Below, piece by piece: positions 53,813 to 62,727 of a stretch of DNA of 64,000 bases; within the stretch, counting starts at the first letter, position 1, and each line of letters opens with the position of its first letter. The stretch is taken from positions 40,407 to 104,406 of the forward strand of contig JAOTVV010000010.1 in assembly GCA_029863245.1 (NCBI GenBank), written 5' to 3'. The position numbers were made by a program, and so were the translations under genes. This stretch comes from Gemmatimonadota bacterium. Lineage in GTDB: Bacteria > Gemmatimonadota > Gemmatimonadetes > Gemmatimonadales > GWC2-71-9. The notes under the pieces are model-generated. The model had not been told where the DNA came from, did no database searches, and saw nothing but the letters and a program-made list of their open reading frames with translations.

Positions 53813-55066
53813 TCACACGAGCTTGATGGTTTCGACCGGATCGACGCGACCCGCCTTCCACGCCGGGTAGAGGCCGGCCAACAGCGTGGCGACGAGAGCG
53901 GCAACGGCAATGAACACGGCGTGGGCCGGAAAGATGCCCACACGGAACGTGGTGGGCATCGCAATGCCCGAGACCTCGGCAGTGTTCTCCCCCATGAGGC
54001 CCGATACGTCGATCCCCTTGGTGGCCAGGTACCAGTACGGAACCACCGTGACCAGCACCGCGCCGAGGAGCCCCAACACACCGAGCCATGCGCTCTCGAG
54101 CACCACCAGGCGGAACAGCCGGCCCGGACTCCACCCGATCGCCATCATGATGCCGAACTCGCGCTGCCGCTCCATGACACTCACGAACAGCGTGTTGAAG
54201 ATCCCAGCCGCCACGAGCACGGCGATGAGCGCCTCCATGAACCGTGCGCCCCCAACCTTGATGGCGATGAACGCCGCCAGTTCCCGTTGGATCTCGTGCC
54301 ACGGAAGCGCCACGACACCGGGTCTCACCTCGACGTTCAGCTGACTCGCAATGCGATCGGCATGGCGCTGGTCTCGGACGAAGACGGCCACCTGCGTGGC
54401 TTCATCGGCCGCATAGCCGAGCACCTCGCGCACGGCATCAATAGGCAAGAGACACAAGCCCCCATCGACGCTCGGGGCACCGGTTCGCACGATGCCCGAG
54501 ACCCGGGCCAGGCCGCTTACGATCTCGCCGGTCCTGTCAGTCATGGTATAGACGATCTTGTCGCCCATCCCGACATCCAGATTCGCGGCCAGACGCTCAC
54601 CGAGAATGATTCCCTTGTCGCGGCTGGTGGTGAACGGTGCACCCCTCACCACGGCGCCGAGTACCGTGAACGTGGTCGAGTCCTCCACGAGTGGATCGAT
54701 GGCGATGAACCCGGCGCCACGACTCTCGCGCGCGGTATTCAGCATCATTTGGCCGACGACGCGCTCGACCGCCCGAGCCACTCCGGGCTCGGCGCGTGCC
54801 AGCTGTTTCAGGGCATCCACCCCCTGCACTGTCTTGGATAAGGTCGGCGCTTCGAGATAGTCGCTGTGCTGCAACGTCACGTGTCCGGCTCCGAGGCGCG
54901 CGGCGAAGTTGATCATGTCGGTCCAGTTGCGATCCTGCATGGCGGTGAACAGGACCGCGAGGAACACCCCGAACGCAATGGACGACAGCGTCAACAGTGT
55001 GCGGCGCCGGTTACGCCACAGGTTGCGCCATGCCATCACCGCCAAGCTCGACCCGCGCGCCCGCAT
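53813..55066 (-). CDS. ABC exporter permease, LolC/MacB type
   Basis: A 417-residue protein starting at ATG 55066; upstream in-frame sequence is not protein-like. The N-terminal helix (AVMAWRNLWRNRRRTLLTL and beyond) is followed by a large periplasmic domain (about 55-270) of the MacB type. Three C-terminal helices include VLVAAGIFNTLFVSVMERQREFG. The FtsX-like segment FGIMMAIGWSPGRLF is present. It pairs with a second permease (55078) and the ATPase (53096) as a heterodimeric exporter. Gaps of 9 and 11 bases show one operon. Confidence 0.9.
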   Translation of the reverse strand: MRARGSSLAVMAWRNLWRNRRRTLLTLSSIAFGVFLAVLFTAMQDRNWTDMINFAARLGAGHVTLQHSDYLEAPTLSKTVQGVDALKQLARAEPGVARAVERVVGQMMLNTARESRGAGFIAIDPLVEDSTTFTVLGAVVRGAPFTTSRDKGIILGERLAANLDVGMGDKIVYTMTDRTGEIVSGLARVSGIVRTGAPSVDGGLCLLPIDAVREVLGYAADEATQVAVFVRDQRHADRIASQLNVEVRPGVVALPWHEIQRELAAFIAIKVGGARFMEALIAVLVAAGIFNTLFVSVMERQREFGIMMAIGWSPGRLFRLVVLESAWLGVLGLLGAVLVTVVPYWYLATKGIDVSGLMGENTAEVSGIAMPTTFRVGIFPAHAVFIAVAALVATLLAGLYPAWKAGRVDPVETIKLV

Positions 55067-55077
55067 GCCCACCCCGC

Positions 55078-56292
55078 CTACTGGTACCGCATCGCGGCGA
55101 CCGGACTGATACGGGCCGCCTTGAGCGCCGGATAGAGTACCGACACCGTGACGATGACCACCAACGTGATGACCGGGCCGATGATCGTCATCGGTGTCAC
55201 GACGGCGCGCCACACCGGGTCGATCGCCATGCCCGCGACCGACATCCCGCCAAGGCCGCTCAAGTCGAGTCCGTGATCGGCCAGGTAGGCGAGTCCCGGC
55301 ACGCTGAGCGCCAGGGCCACGACGATCGCAATTCCCGTCTGCAGCCCACCCTCCATGAAGACCAGTGTAAATACGTGTCCCGGGCCGACGCCGAGGGCCT
55401 TGAGCACACCCAGCTCCCGAATGCGCTCGAACACGCTCATCAGCATGGCGTTAATGATGAGGATCGCCACGACGACGTAGATGACGAGAAACACGATCAG
55501 GATGAGCGATCGCGTCGAGTCCAGAAACGACGCCAGGATCGGCGCGAGATCCCGCCACGTTGCGACGTTCAGCCCGACGGCAATCTCGCGCACTTCGGCG
55601 ACCGCGACCGAGAGATCCCGCTCGGCCGGTCGGCGGACCATGATCAGGTGCGCGCCGCTGGGAATGACAAAGAACGAGCGGAACGCCTGCTCGGTCATGA
55701 AGACGCCAGCCCGGTCCGCGTCGTCGCTGATACTCCGGAGGACACCACGAATGGTGTAGAGATCGTTGGCAATGCTGCCATCGGCAGCCTGCCCCAACAG
55801 TATGAGCTCGTCACCCGGCCCCACCCCCAAGGTTTTGGCAAGGCGGTTCCCCAGGACGACACCGGGCTGATCCGTGGCATCGAGCCACTGCCCGCTGGCC
55901 AGATGTTCCGAGATCTCACTCACCGCCGCATCTTGCTCCACATCGATGCCTTTGAGCATGACGCCGGCCGATGACTCACCCGCTGCCGCCAGCCCGCCAC
56001 CGATGAGCCGCGTGGACGCGCGGAGCCCGCGATCGTGAATCTGTGCGACCAGTTGCTCAGGATTCTCGATGCGCCGGTAGATGGAGGGATTATTGCGGTA
56101 ATCGGGCGCGACGATCTGGATGTCACCCAGCTCAATATCAACGATGTTGCGTTCGAGGTCGCGTAGGTAGCCCTCAACCAGGGACGTGTAGAGGACCATG
56201 ATCAACAGTGCCAGGGTCATGGCCGCAACCGTGACGAGGGTGCGGCGTCGGTACCGCCACAGATTCCTCCACGCCATGACCAGCAGTCGCAC
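55078..56292 (-). CDS. ABC exporter permease, FtsX/LolE type
   Basis: A 404-residue membrane protein from GTG 56292, with GGGGGA a few bases before it; an ATG five codons further (56277) is possible. It has an N-terminal helix after AWRNLWRYRRRTLVT, a periplasmic MacB-like domain of about 200 residues, and three C-terminal helices with the FtsX-type RIRELGVLKALGVGPGHVF. It is the first gene of the three-gene exporter operon. The second permease at 53813 shares the same layout and the AWRNLWR start, so the two form a heterodimer after gene duplication. Confidence 0.9.
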   Translation of the reverse strand: MRLLVMAWRNLWRYRRRTLVTVAAMTLALLIMVLYTSLVEGYLRDLERNIVDIELGDIQIVAPDYRNNPSIYRRIENPEQLVAQIHDRGLRASTRLIGGGLAAAGESSAGVMLKGIDVEQDAAVSEISEHLASGQWLDATDQPGVVLGNRLAKTLGVGPGDELILLGQAADGSIANDLYTIRGVLRSISDDADRAGVFMTEQAFRSFFVIPSGAHLIMVRRPAERDLSVAVAEVREIAVGLNVATWRDLAPILASFLDSTRSLILIVFLVIYVVVAILIINAMLMSVFERIRELGVLKALGVGPGHVFTLVFMEGGLQTGIAIVVALALSVPGLAYLADHGLDLSGLGGMSVAGMAIDPVWRAVVTPMTIIGPVITLVVIVTVSVLYPALKAARISPVAAMRYQ

Positions 56293-56503
56293 TCTTCCCC
56301 CTCAGCATCAGTCCGCCCTGCCCGGCCACTCAACGTTCCTTCAAGACGGTGAGGAGTCAACCACCGGCACCCAAGTCATCTCGTCCAACCCTCCGCTCCG
56401 CTGCAGCACTGACGGTCCCGGCTGTGCGCGGTGTTGCACGGGTGCGCCGGCTGGCACAGCTTATCTGCTGACCGGCAGGACGCGTCGCGACTCCCCCTCA
56501 CGG

Positions 56504-57046
56504 ATGGCCTACGCCATGCCCGATCAGCAAAGTGCTCGAGACCAACTGCTCGCGGGTGCCCTCCAGAGCTATCGCGACGAGCACAAGGAGCTCTCCGATA
56601 CGTGGCGGCACGTCGAGGGCAAGGCGCAGGGGACCATCACGGTGGCCGGCATTTTTCTGGCGGCGGCGTTCGCGTTCGTCCGCGATCTCACGGGCGGGAA
56701 TACCGCTGGGTTAGAGAAGTCCATCTTGGCCGTGGCAGTCGGGGTGCTCACGGTAGCCGTCATCCTGGCGGTCCTCTCGCTCCGTGTTCGCGAGGTCGTC
56801 GCACCGCCGCTCGGAGAGAATCTCGACGAGTTGATCACCGATCTCTCCAGTGTCACCGACCCCGCGGAGATCGCGGAACGCCTGCCGCGGTTCGTGGGAG
56901 ACCAGCTATCGATGTGGAGGTCCGCCAACGAAGAGGTGGATCGTCTGACCAAGAGCAAGGCCGGGTTGGTGGCCTGGGCGCAGAAGCTCTTGCTCGTGGC
57001 GATCGGCCTGGTGGCCGTCCTCACCACCATCACCATCTTCACCTAG
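56504..57046 (+). CDS. small membrane protein with two C-terminal helices
   Basis: A 180-residue protein from ATG 56504, with another ATG at 56516. It has an N-terminal charged helix (QQSARDQLLAGALQSYRDEHKE). Two hydrophobic helices lie near residues 48-95 (GIFLAAAFAFV and SILAVAVGVLTVAVILAVLSL), and a soluble helical part with a further hydrophobic helix (LLLVAIGLVAVLTTITIFT) ends the protein. No family is recognised. No strong ribosome site is visible. It probably sits in the inner membrane. Confidence 0.6.
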   Translation: MAYAMPDQQSARDQLLAGALQSYRDEHKELSDTWRHVEGKAQGTITVAGIFLAAAFAFVRDLTGGNTAGLEKSILAVAVGVLTVAVILAVLSLRVREVVAPPLGENLDELITDLSSVTDPAEIAERLPRFVGDQLSMWRSANEEVDRLTKSKAGLVAWAQKLLLVAIGLVAVLTTITIFT

Positions 57047-57066
57047 CACACGTCGAGACTGCCCGA

Positions 57067-57288
57067 ATGCCTGTCGTGACCTGTTTGAAACGAGGCTGCC
57101 CCAAGCCGGCCGTGGATGGCGGCAATTACTGCGTCGCGCACCGGCCGGCGGCCGGCGTGAGCAGCAAGCGCGCCGTCAAGAAGAAAGCTGTGAAGCGAAA
57201 GCGCGCAAAGCGAAAGACCACGAAGCGGAAGCCGGCGAAACGGAAATCCGCCAAGCGGAAGTCCAAGCCGAGACGCTCGAAGCGGTGA
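57067..57288 (+). CDS. small zinc-finger protein with H1-like basic tail
   Basis: A 73-residue protein from ATG 57067; upstream in-frame sequence belongs to the previous gene region. Residues 6-25 have a Cys-rich motif C-x4-C-x9-C-x2-H (CLKRGC, NYCVAH) that may bind zinc. The tail (about 32-73) is nearly all Lys/Arg with repeats such as KRKRAKRK, KRKPAKRKSAKRK. This resembles histone H1-like C-terminal tails of bacteria. It would bind DNA or RNA non-specifically. It lies 20 bases after the membrane protein gene and may be co-transcribed. Confidence 0.68.
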   Translation: MPVVTCLKRGCPKPAVDGGNYCVAHRPAAGVSSKRAVKKKAVKRKRAKRKTTKRKPAKRKSAKRKSKPRRSKR

Positions 57289-57373
57289 GCGGCGGACCGG
57301 GCTGGTGATGGCGTGGAATTGGGCTAGCGGCCGGTTGGAAACAGGAGGTCCCAAGCCATCGTAGGGCGGGTAT

Positions 57374-58111
57374 ATGGACGACGATACCCGCCGCATCCTC
57401 GCTGACTTCGACCGCAGGCTTCGGAGCGTCGATGTTTCGGCGCCTCCGAGCGAGCGGCGCGCGTGGCGGTTCCGCGCCAAGTCGATTCCGCGCCTCCTGC
57501 TCACGCTCGCCCTGGCCGTCGTCTTTCCGTTCATCCTGCTCGTGCGACTCGGTTCCTGGTTGTACCTCCGATGGAACTACCCCACCTGGGTGGCGCTCGG
57601 CGTGGCCGCCGGGGTCACGGTTTCGCTGCTGACAGTGTATGCCGCCTGGATCTCGCGCGCCCTCACGGGCCGCGCGCGGCTCGTGACCGTGGCGAAGTGG
57701 GTGGCTGTCCCGCTGGTGCTCGCCTACTGCGGATATGCCCTCCTGTACGTGGCCGGCACCAACACCAAGACCGCCGAAGTGCGCTCGTACTATCGAACGC
57801 TCCATCCGGTCCTGCGCATCGCGCTCTCGACCTTGATCCTGGCGGACGACGATCTCGTGATCACGGACCTGGCTCGCGAGCCGGAGGACTACGAGCGCAT
57901 GGGGCTCCCGGTCCGCGATCGGTCTCATCACTATCGCCAGGGCGATGGGTACGTCCACGCGGCGGACTTGCGGACGATCGGCCGTCCGGGATGGCGGAAC
58001 TGGCTGATTAACCGGTATTTCCGCCTCATGGGCTTCCGGACGCTGCGGCACGTCGGGACCGCGGACCACCTCCACGTGGCCCTCGGCGTGCCCGACGCCT
58101 CGCGTAACTGA
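57374..58111 (+). CDS. membrane protein with M15-like (LAS) metallopeptidase-type tail
   Basis: A 245-residue protein with three hydrophobic helices (about 40-65, 72-97 and 107-130, for example LLTLALAVVFPFILLV). The C-terminal 110 residues look like a peptidoglycan LAS-type metallopeptidase. SHHYRQGDGYVHAADL supplies a His and an Asp, and ADHLHV supplies the HxH at the end. The family (VanY, MepA, DacB-like M15) cuts cross-links or stem peptides. The domain would face the periplasm. The zinc ligand set is inferred from these motifs and not certain. Confidence 0.6.
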   Translation: MDDDTRRILADFDRRLRSVDVSAPPSERRAWRFRAKSIPRLLLTLALAVVFPFILLVRLGSWLYLRWNYPTWVALGVAAGVTVSLLTVYAAWISRALTGRARLVTVAKWVAVPLVLAYCGYALLYVAGTNTKTAEVRSYYRTLHPVLRIALSTLILADDDLVITDLAREPEDYERMGLPVRDRSHHYRQGDGYVHAADLRTIGRPGWRNWLINRYFRLMGFRTLRHVGTADHLHVALGVPDASRN

Positions 58112-58147
58112 CGTCGCCCCAACGAGACCCATGGACGCCCAGGGCGG

Positions 58148-58916
58148 GTGCCGCCGACACAGCCCCGGAAAGCTCGTCCGCTGCTCCTCGCAGCCATTGC
58201 CGCATTCCTGCTAGCGCCCGCCGCACAGGCCCAGGACGCACCCAGATCGTGTTCGCGACGTACTTTCGCTGTGACCAGTCTCGCGAGGCCCGGACCGACA
58301 CGATCTTCACACAGGTCATGAGGCCGCTCCTGCAAAAACAGGTGGCCGCCGGTCGCATCACGACGTTCGGGTGGGCGCGCCACTGGGTCGGCGGGGCATG
58401 GCGACGGCTCAATTACATGGTCGGGACCGATCGCGACGCGATGATCGATGCGCAAGCCGCCTACCTCGAGGACGTCCAGGCCAACCACGCCGCGGCCGCA
58501 CGCGAGTTCAATGCCATCTGCTCCTCCCACGGCGACTATATCTGGATGTCCGTCGCGACGTCGAACCCGGCCGGCCAACTGGCGCAAGACCGGCCCGCGG
58601 CAGGACTCTCGAGCTACATGGTGTGTGACAGCCACGAAGCGGAGGCCGACGAGATCATCAAGACGGCGTTTGCCCCGATCCTGAACCGGCAGGTGGCCGA
58701 GGGCCAAGTCAACTCATGGTCTGGTTGGAGCATAGCGTGGGTGGTTGGTATCGCCGCGCCCTGGTGCTGGACGGCGCAGACTACAAGAGCATGCTGAAGT
58801 ACTGGGACAAGCTCTGGGAGGACATCGAAGCCGAGAAGCCCGAGCTCGTACGCGAGTTCGGCGCCATCTGCGACTCGCACGCCGATCATGTCTGGGATCT
58901 GTCGCTGAATCAGTAG
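58148..58916 (+). pseudogene. secreted two-repeat protein, interrupted by two frameshifts
   Basis: A GTG at 58148 starts a signal-peptide-like frame (KARPLLLAAIAAFLLAPAAQAQ). The coding sense then shifts by one base near 58235-58249 into a frame with TQIVFATYFRCDQ. A second shift near 58715-58735 leads to WLEHSVGGWYRRALVL, and the frame ends at TAG 58914-58916. The protein would consist of two related domains of about 100 residues, shown by REFNAICSSHGDYIW in the first and REFGAICDSHADHVW in the second. Each has conserved Cys and His. No family is recognised. It may be a pseudogene or an assembly error. Confidence 0.6.
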
Positions 58917-58937
58917 CCGGAACAGCCGCACGACTCC

Positions 58938-58971
58938 AACACCCCACGGCCGGCGTCGGTCGTGGGGTGTT
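58938..58971. terminator. bidirectional terminator hairpin
   Basis: AACACCCCACG (58938-58948) and CGTGGGGTGTT (58961-58971) form an 11-bp perfect stem with a 12-base loop between the plus-strand pseudogene and the convergent protease gene. Confidence 0.65.
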
Positions 58972-59003
58972 GCGCAGCACCCGACGGTACCGCCGATTGC
59001 GCG

Positions 59004-60152
59004 CTAGCGCACCAGCCCCAGGGTCAGGACCGCCGCAAAACACCCCTGTCCGGGCTGCGGGGGGGGAGGCTCCGGCGGAGGCGTCGCGCCACCAACGGTG
59101 ATCCCCACGGCACGCCAACCGGTGCGCACGGCCTGTTGCTCGAGACTGTTGGCACTGTAGAGTTCGCCGGCAATCTGGTACGTCAGATCGGCGGCAGCCT
59201 GGAATTCGGCCTGCGAGCTTAGCCGACCACCGATCAGCGTCTGGTACCAGATCAAGCCGGCCTTCTCCCAGGCGTTGCCGCCAATCTCGGTCGCAACAAC
59301 GTAGAACGCATGGTTCGGAATTCCGGAATTGATGTGCACGCCGCCGTTGTCCTGCTGCGTGTTCACATAGTCCTGCATGTGCGCCGGCTGCGGGTCCTTG
59401 CCGAGCACTGGATCATCGTAGGCGGTCCCCGGAGCCTTCATCGAGCGGAGGGCGTCACCATTCACGTTGTCCGTGATGAGGTCGGCCCCAATCAGCCAAT
59501 CTGCCTGGTCCGCCGTTTGGCTCAGCTTCCAATGCCTCACCAGCGACCCAAACACATCGGAGAAATGCTCGTTGAGCGCTCCCGGTTGATTGCGATACAC
59601 GAGGTTGGCGGTGAACTGGGTCACGCCATGCGTCAATTCATGCCCGATCACATCGAGGGACTTGGTGAACCGGTTGAACAGGCGTTCGTCTGCGGGCAGG
59701 TCCTCGTCGCCGTCGCCGTACACCATCTGCTCGCCGTTCCAGAAGGCGTTGTCGTACCCCTGGTGATAGTGCACCGTCGAATCCAACCGCATGTTGTTGC
59801 CGTCAATCGAATCTCTGCCGTAGGTCTGCTGGTAGAGATCGAACGTATCGCCCGAGCCGTCGTACGCCTCATCCACCGCGGCGTCACCGCTGGGAGGCTC
59901 ACCCTCGCCGCGCACTTTCTGGCCTGGAAGGCTCGTACCGAAGTTGGCGGTGTAGACGATTCGCTCTTTCGCTCCGGGTTGGGCTGCCAGCACCGGCCGT
60001 GCGGTGATCCTCTGGCGCTCTGTTCTCATCTGCTCCGACGCTGCCTGGCTGGCCTTCGCCCTCGCCTGCTGCCGCGGGCTGCCACGTTCGGCAATCGCCT
60101 CGAGGATGTGCGGCGGAACGATGCAATGAAGAGGGTGACGGTGCGACATCAT
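59004..60152 (-). CDS. protealysin-like M4 metalloprotease
   Basis: A 382-residue protease starting at ATG 60152 behind AAAAGGA. The N-terminus HPLHCIVPPHILEAI matches the short protealysin propeptide (PPHIL motif), with no signal peptide. The catalytic domain has the thermolysin motif HELTH in IGHELTHGVTQF. The third ligand Glu is in NEHFSDVFG, and the proton-donating His in HINSGIPNHAFY. A Pro-rich tail ends the protein. Protealysins are unusual thermolysin relatives believed to act inside cells or in contact with other organisms. It lies 99 bases after an emfourin-type inhibitor gene on the same strand, an arrangement known for this family. Confidence 0.92.
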   Translation of the reverse strand: MMSHRHPLHCIVPPHILEAIAERGSPRQQARAKASQAASEQMRTERQRITARPVLAAQPGAKERIVYTANFGTSLPGQKVRGEGEPPSGDAAVDEAYDGSGDTFDLYQQTYGRDSIDGNNMRLDSTVHYHQGYDNAFWNGEQMVYGDGDEDLPADERLFNRFTKSLDVIGHELTHGVTQFTANLVYRNQPGALNEHFSDVFGSLVRHWKLSQTADQADWLIGADLITDNVNGDALRSMKAPGTAYDDPVLGKDPQPAHMQDYVNTQQDNGGVHINSGIPNHAFYVVATEIGGNAWEKAGLIWYQTLIGGRLSSQAEFQAAADLTYQIAGELYSANSLEQQAVRTGWRAVGITVGGATPPPEPPPPQPGQGCFAAVLTLGLVR

Positions 60153-60251
60153 GGCATCCTTTTCCCGTGACGTCGGTGGACGGCGTCGAGTGGGAGTCAT
60201 CGGTACGCACAACGCGGGCGACCGAGGCAGCGGCAGGCGCCCGAGCTCAAG

Positions 60252-60680
60252 TCAGCTTCGCCGCCGTGCCGTGCGGACGGCTCGACTCAGCCAGTCGAGC
60301 AGCGGCTGGAGCGTGGGCGGAGCCGCTTCATCCGTTGTCTCTACCGTGTGGCGGCGGCCTGCCGACTCAACGGTCACCTTGTAGACGAACTGGTCGGCCC
60401 TGGGAGTCTGCTCGCGCAACTCCGACGGCAAAGCGAAGAAGTCCGCCTCGTCAACGAGCCAGCGCAGTTGCTGCAGGTCTTCTTGGGACAGCGTGTCCGA
60501 CTCGATGGTCACGGCCAACTGCAGGCCGGCGAATCCACCGGACCGTTCGAAGTGAATGCGCATCGTGTCCTTTACCGGTATGCTGGCGCGAGCCTCACTC
60601 TGGGTACCGGAATGCTCGGCGCTTGTTCCGCAACCCTGCAGCAACGTGAAGCTGCAGAACCACAAGAGGGCCAGGCTCAT
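60252..60680 (-). CDS. emfourin-type protease inhibitor with possible lipoprotein signal
   Basis: From ATG 60680 this is 142 residues with a lipoprotein-like signal (ALLWFCSFTLLQGC). From an internal ATG at 60563, which has a strong AAAGGA site, it is 103 residues, the usual length for emfourin. The domain shows the emfourin pattern MRIHFERSGGFAGLQ, then LRWLVDEADFFALP and a C-terminal helix (LQPLLDWLSRAV). Emfourins block protealysin-like proteases, and the protealysin-type gene follows immediately on this strand. If the longer form is made, the inhibitor would be a membrane-anchored lipoprotein while the protease lacks a signal. Which start is used is not decided. Confidence 0.8.
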   Translation of the reverse strand: MSLALLWFCSFTLLQGCGTSAEHSGTQSEARASIPVKDTMRIHFERSGGFAGLQLAVTIESDTLSQEDLQQLRWLVDEADFFALPSELREQTPRADQFVYKVTVESAGRRHTVETTDEAAPPTLQPLLDWLSRAVRTARRRS

Positions 60681-61067
60681 TCCCCCGCGTCCGGCTCTCC
60701 ATGGGCCGCCACCGTCGCCGCGGATGGTTCTCACAACCCAGGCGTCTCAAGGTGCGGATTTCTTCCTCGCCGCAGCCCTCTCATCGTCACCTTCTCCATG
60801 CGTCTCTGCCATCGAGTCCTACCCACACGCCCCGGTGCGGGCCCGTCCCGGACTTCCCAACCTCTATTTATGTGCCGTCGCATGAGGGGACAAGGGCGAA
60901 TTAGGGGCACTGACTGACCGTCTTGGGACATTCGGGCTCGGAGACCTTTCGCTGCCCGCTTTGACAGCCGCTCGGCGGCCGAACACTTTTGTTCCTTCGT
61001 TCGAGAGGGACCCCGGCACGCTGAGAGACCGATGTCGTCCCCGCAGGTTGAGAGAGGAGGGGATCCT

Positions 61068-61561
61068 GTGTTCGCCTACACTTTGCAGGGAACCGTTGCA
61101 GTTCTTGCCGCATTGACCGCCGCCTGTACGCCCACCGAGCGGGGGCTCACTCCTACCCACGCCGCGGCGATTCGGGACAGTGTCCGGCAGATGCTCGCCG
61201 ACTATGGACGGTACTCGACGGAGGGACTGCGGGACTCAGTCCTCGCGCTCTACGCCGACACGTCCGTGTTTCGTTGGGTGGAAGACGGCGCAGTTCGGTA
61301 CCGGTCCGGGAACGAGGTTCGTGAGGCCTTGGCGGCCCTACCTTCGACCGCGCGCGTACAGACGACGCTTCAGAACACGGAAATCATTCCACTCGGACCG
61401 GGACTGGCGTCGGTCGTCACCGGGTTCACGACGCAGTTTGTCGATTCGACGGGGCCGGCTTCAGTTTCGGCGGCGCAATGACAATGACGCTCATTCACGG
61501 CCGGGGTGGCTGGCGCTTCTTGAACGGTCATACCTCCGCCTCCCAAGGGGGACGGAGGTAA
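61068..61561 (+). pseudogene. SnoaL-like lipoprotein, frameshifted near the 3' end
   Basis: A GTG at 61068 behind GAGAGGAGG starts a lipoprotein signal (lipobox LTAAC). The NTF2-like sequence continues (LADYGRYSTEGLRDSVLALYADTS, RYRSGNEVREALAALP) until about 61455. There the frame ends early at a TGA (61479-61481). In the -1-shifted frame the expected end follows (FSFGGAMTMTLIHGRGGW, then RFLNGHTS) up to TAA 61559-61561. One base change restores the gene, so it is either freshly broken or a sequencing error. Related to the NTF2-like genes at 16241 and 24553. Confidence 0.7.
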
Positions 61562-61573
61562 GGAGTGAAGCGG

Positions 61574-62692
61574 ATGACGATGAGGTTCAGGTACAGTGCA
61601 CTCCGATGTGGGCTCCTCGTGGTGGCCACAATGGGTTGCGCGGAATCTCGCGGTGCCCAGAGCGAGCAGTTGTCGTTCGACCGCGTCGAAGTCGTGATCG
61701 GAGTCCCGACCACCTCGATTCTGGCCTCCGACCTGGACGACGACGGGCGGCTCGACCTCCTCGTGGCCGGAGCTGAGAGAGTCTTCGCGTTGCGCGGTCG
61801 TGGTGACGGACAGTTCGACGTCGCGCCGTCCTTTGCCGCTGGCGAGCACCCAACCGACCTGGCGGTGGCGGATCTCGACGGGGACGGGTTGAAGGATCTC
61901 GCTGTTGCGAACCATGAGACGAACTACGTGACCCTGTTGTTTGGCGTCCCCGGCGGACGGTTCGAGCCTCGGGCCCACTCACGATTTGCGGTGGACGTCT
62001 CTCCGCATCCTCATGCCGTGCACCTGCAGGACGTCGACGCCGACGGTCATGTGGATCTCTTCGTCGACGACCGCAGGCGTGAGTCGATCCGCCTGTTCAG
62101 GGGCATAGGGGATGGCACGTTCTCCGAAGCCACCGTCATCGCGGTTGGCGGCGACCCCTATCGTGGGATGGCGCTGGCCGACCTCAACAACGACGGTCGT
62201 CTGGACTTGGTGACTCCCAATCCCGACCACGTTTCCGTTCTCCTTGGAGACGGATCCGGCGGGTTCGTTCAGCACGCCGTCCTCAGGCCAGGGTTCTACC
62301 CGTTCTCCGTTACGGCCGCGGATCTGAATGGCGACGGCTTCGCTGACCTGGCGGCCGCCTCCGGAGAGAGGGTGGGCTCCCTGGTCATCTGGCTGGGCAG
62401 TGCCGACGGGTCGTTTCGCGCCGCCGGCCGCTACGACATCGCCATGGGACCGACCACGATCACCGCAGAGGATCTGACCGGAGACGGTGGTGCCGAGGTC
62501 ATCGTGGCAAGCTACGTTGGAGGCGAAGTCGCCGTTCTGACGGGTGGCGACTCGCCAACGCTATATCGCCTCGAGGTCGAGGGGAGTCCCTACCATGTAG
62601 CGACGGGAGATTTCGACGGCGACGGGCGCATGGACTTCGCCATCGCGAACGACGCGGCTGAACGCATCACCGTCTTTCTATCGAGGCACTGA
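61574..62692 (+). CDS. FG-GAP/VCBS repeat protein
   Basis: A 372-residue secreted protein from ATG 61574 behind AAGGAG; GTG 61565 is also possible. A lipobox-like MGCAES follows the signal helix. The mature part has seven-bladed propeller repeats of the FG-GAP type with Ca-binding DxDxDGxxD loops: DLDDDGRLDLL, DLDGDGLKDLA, DVDADGHVDLF, DLNNDGRLDLV, DLNGDGFADLA, and DFDGDGRMDFA. Such proteins bind ligands or surfaces outside the cell. It follows the broken SnoaL-like gene with a 12-base gap, so they were probably one operon. Confidence 0.9.
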   Translation: MTMRFRYSALRCGLLVVATMGCAESRGAQSEQLSFDRVEVVIGVPTTSILASDLDDDGRLDLLVAGAERVFALRGRGDGQFDVAPSFAAGEHPTDLAVADLDGDGLKDLAVANHETNYVTLLFGVPGGRFEPRAHSRFAVDVSPHPHAVHLQDVDADGHVDLFVDDRRRESIRLFRGIGDGTFSEATVIAVGGDPYRGMALADLNNDGRLDLVTPNPDHVSVLLGDGSGGFVQHAVLRPGFYPFSVTAADLNGDGFADLAAASGERVGSLVIWLGSADGSFRAAGRYDIAMGPTTITAEDLTGDGGAEVIVASYVGGEVAVLTGGDSPTLYRLEVEGSPYHVATGDFDGDGRMDFAIANDAAERITVFLSRH

Positions 62693-62727
62693 GGCAGCCC
62701 GCCCTTCACGCTCCCTGTTGCAGCCTC

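Noticed and set aside
60681..61067. Possible promoters in the divergent gap (TTGACA at 60961; minus-strand TAAATA near 60865)
   Set aside because: No convincing -10 at the right spacing for the plus strand, and the minus-strand match is weak; the gap holds no gene I can support.
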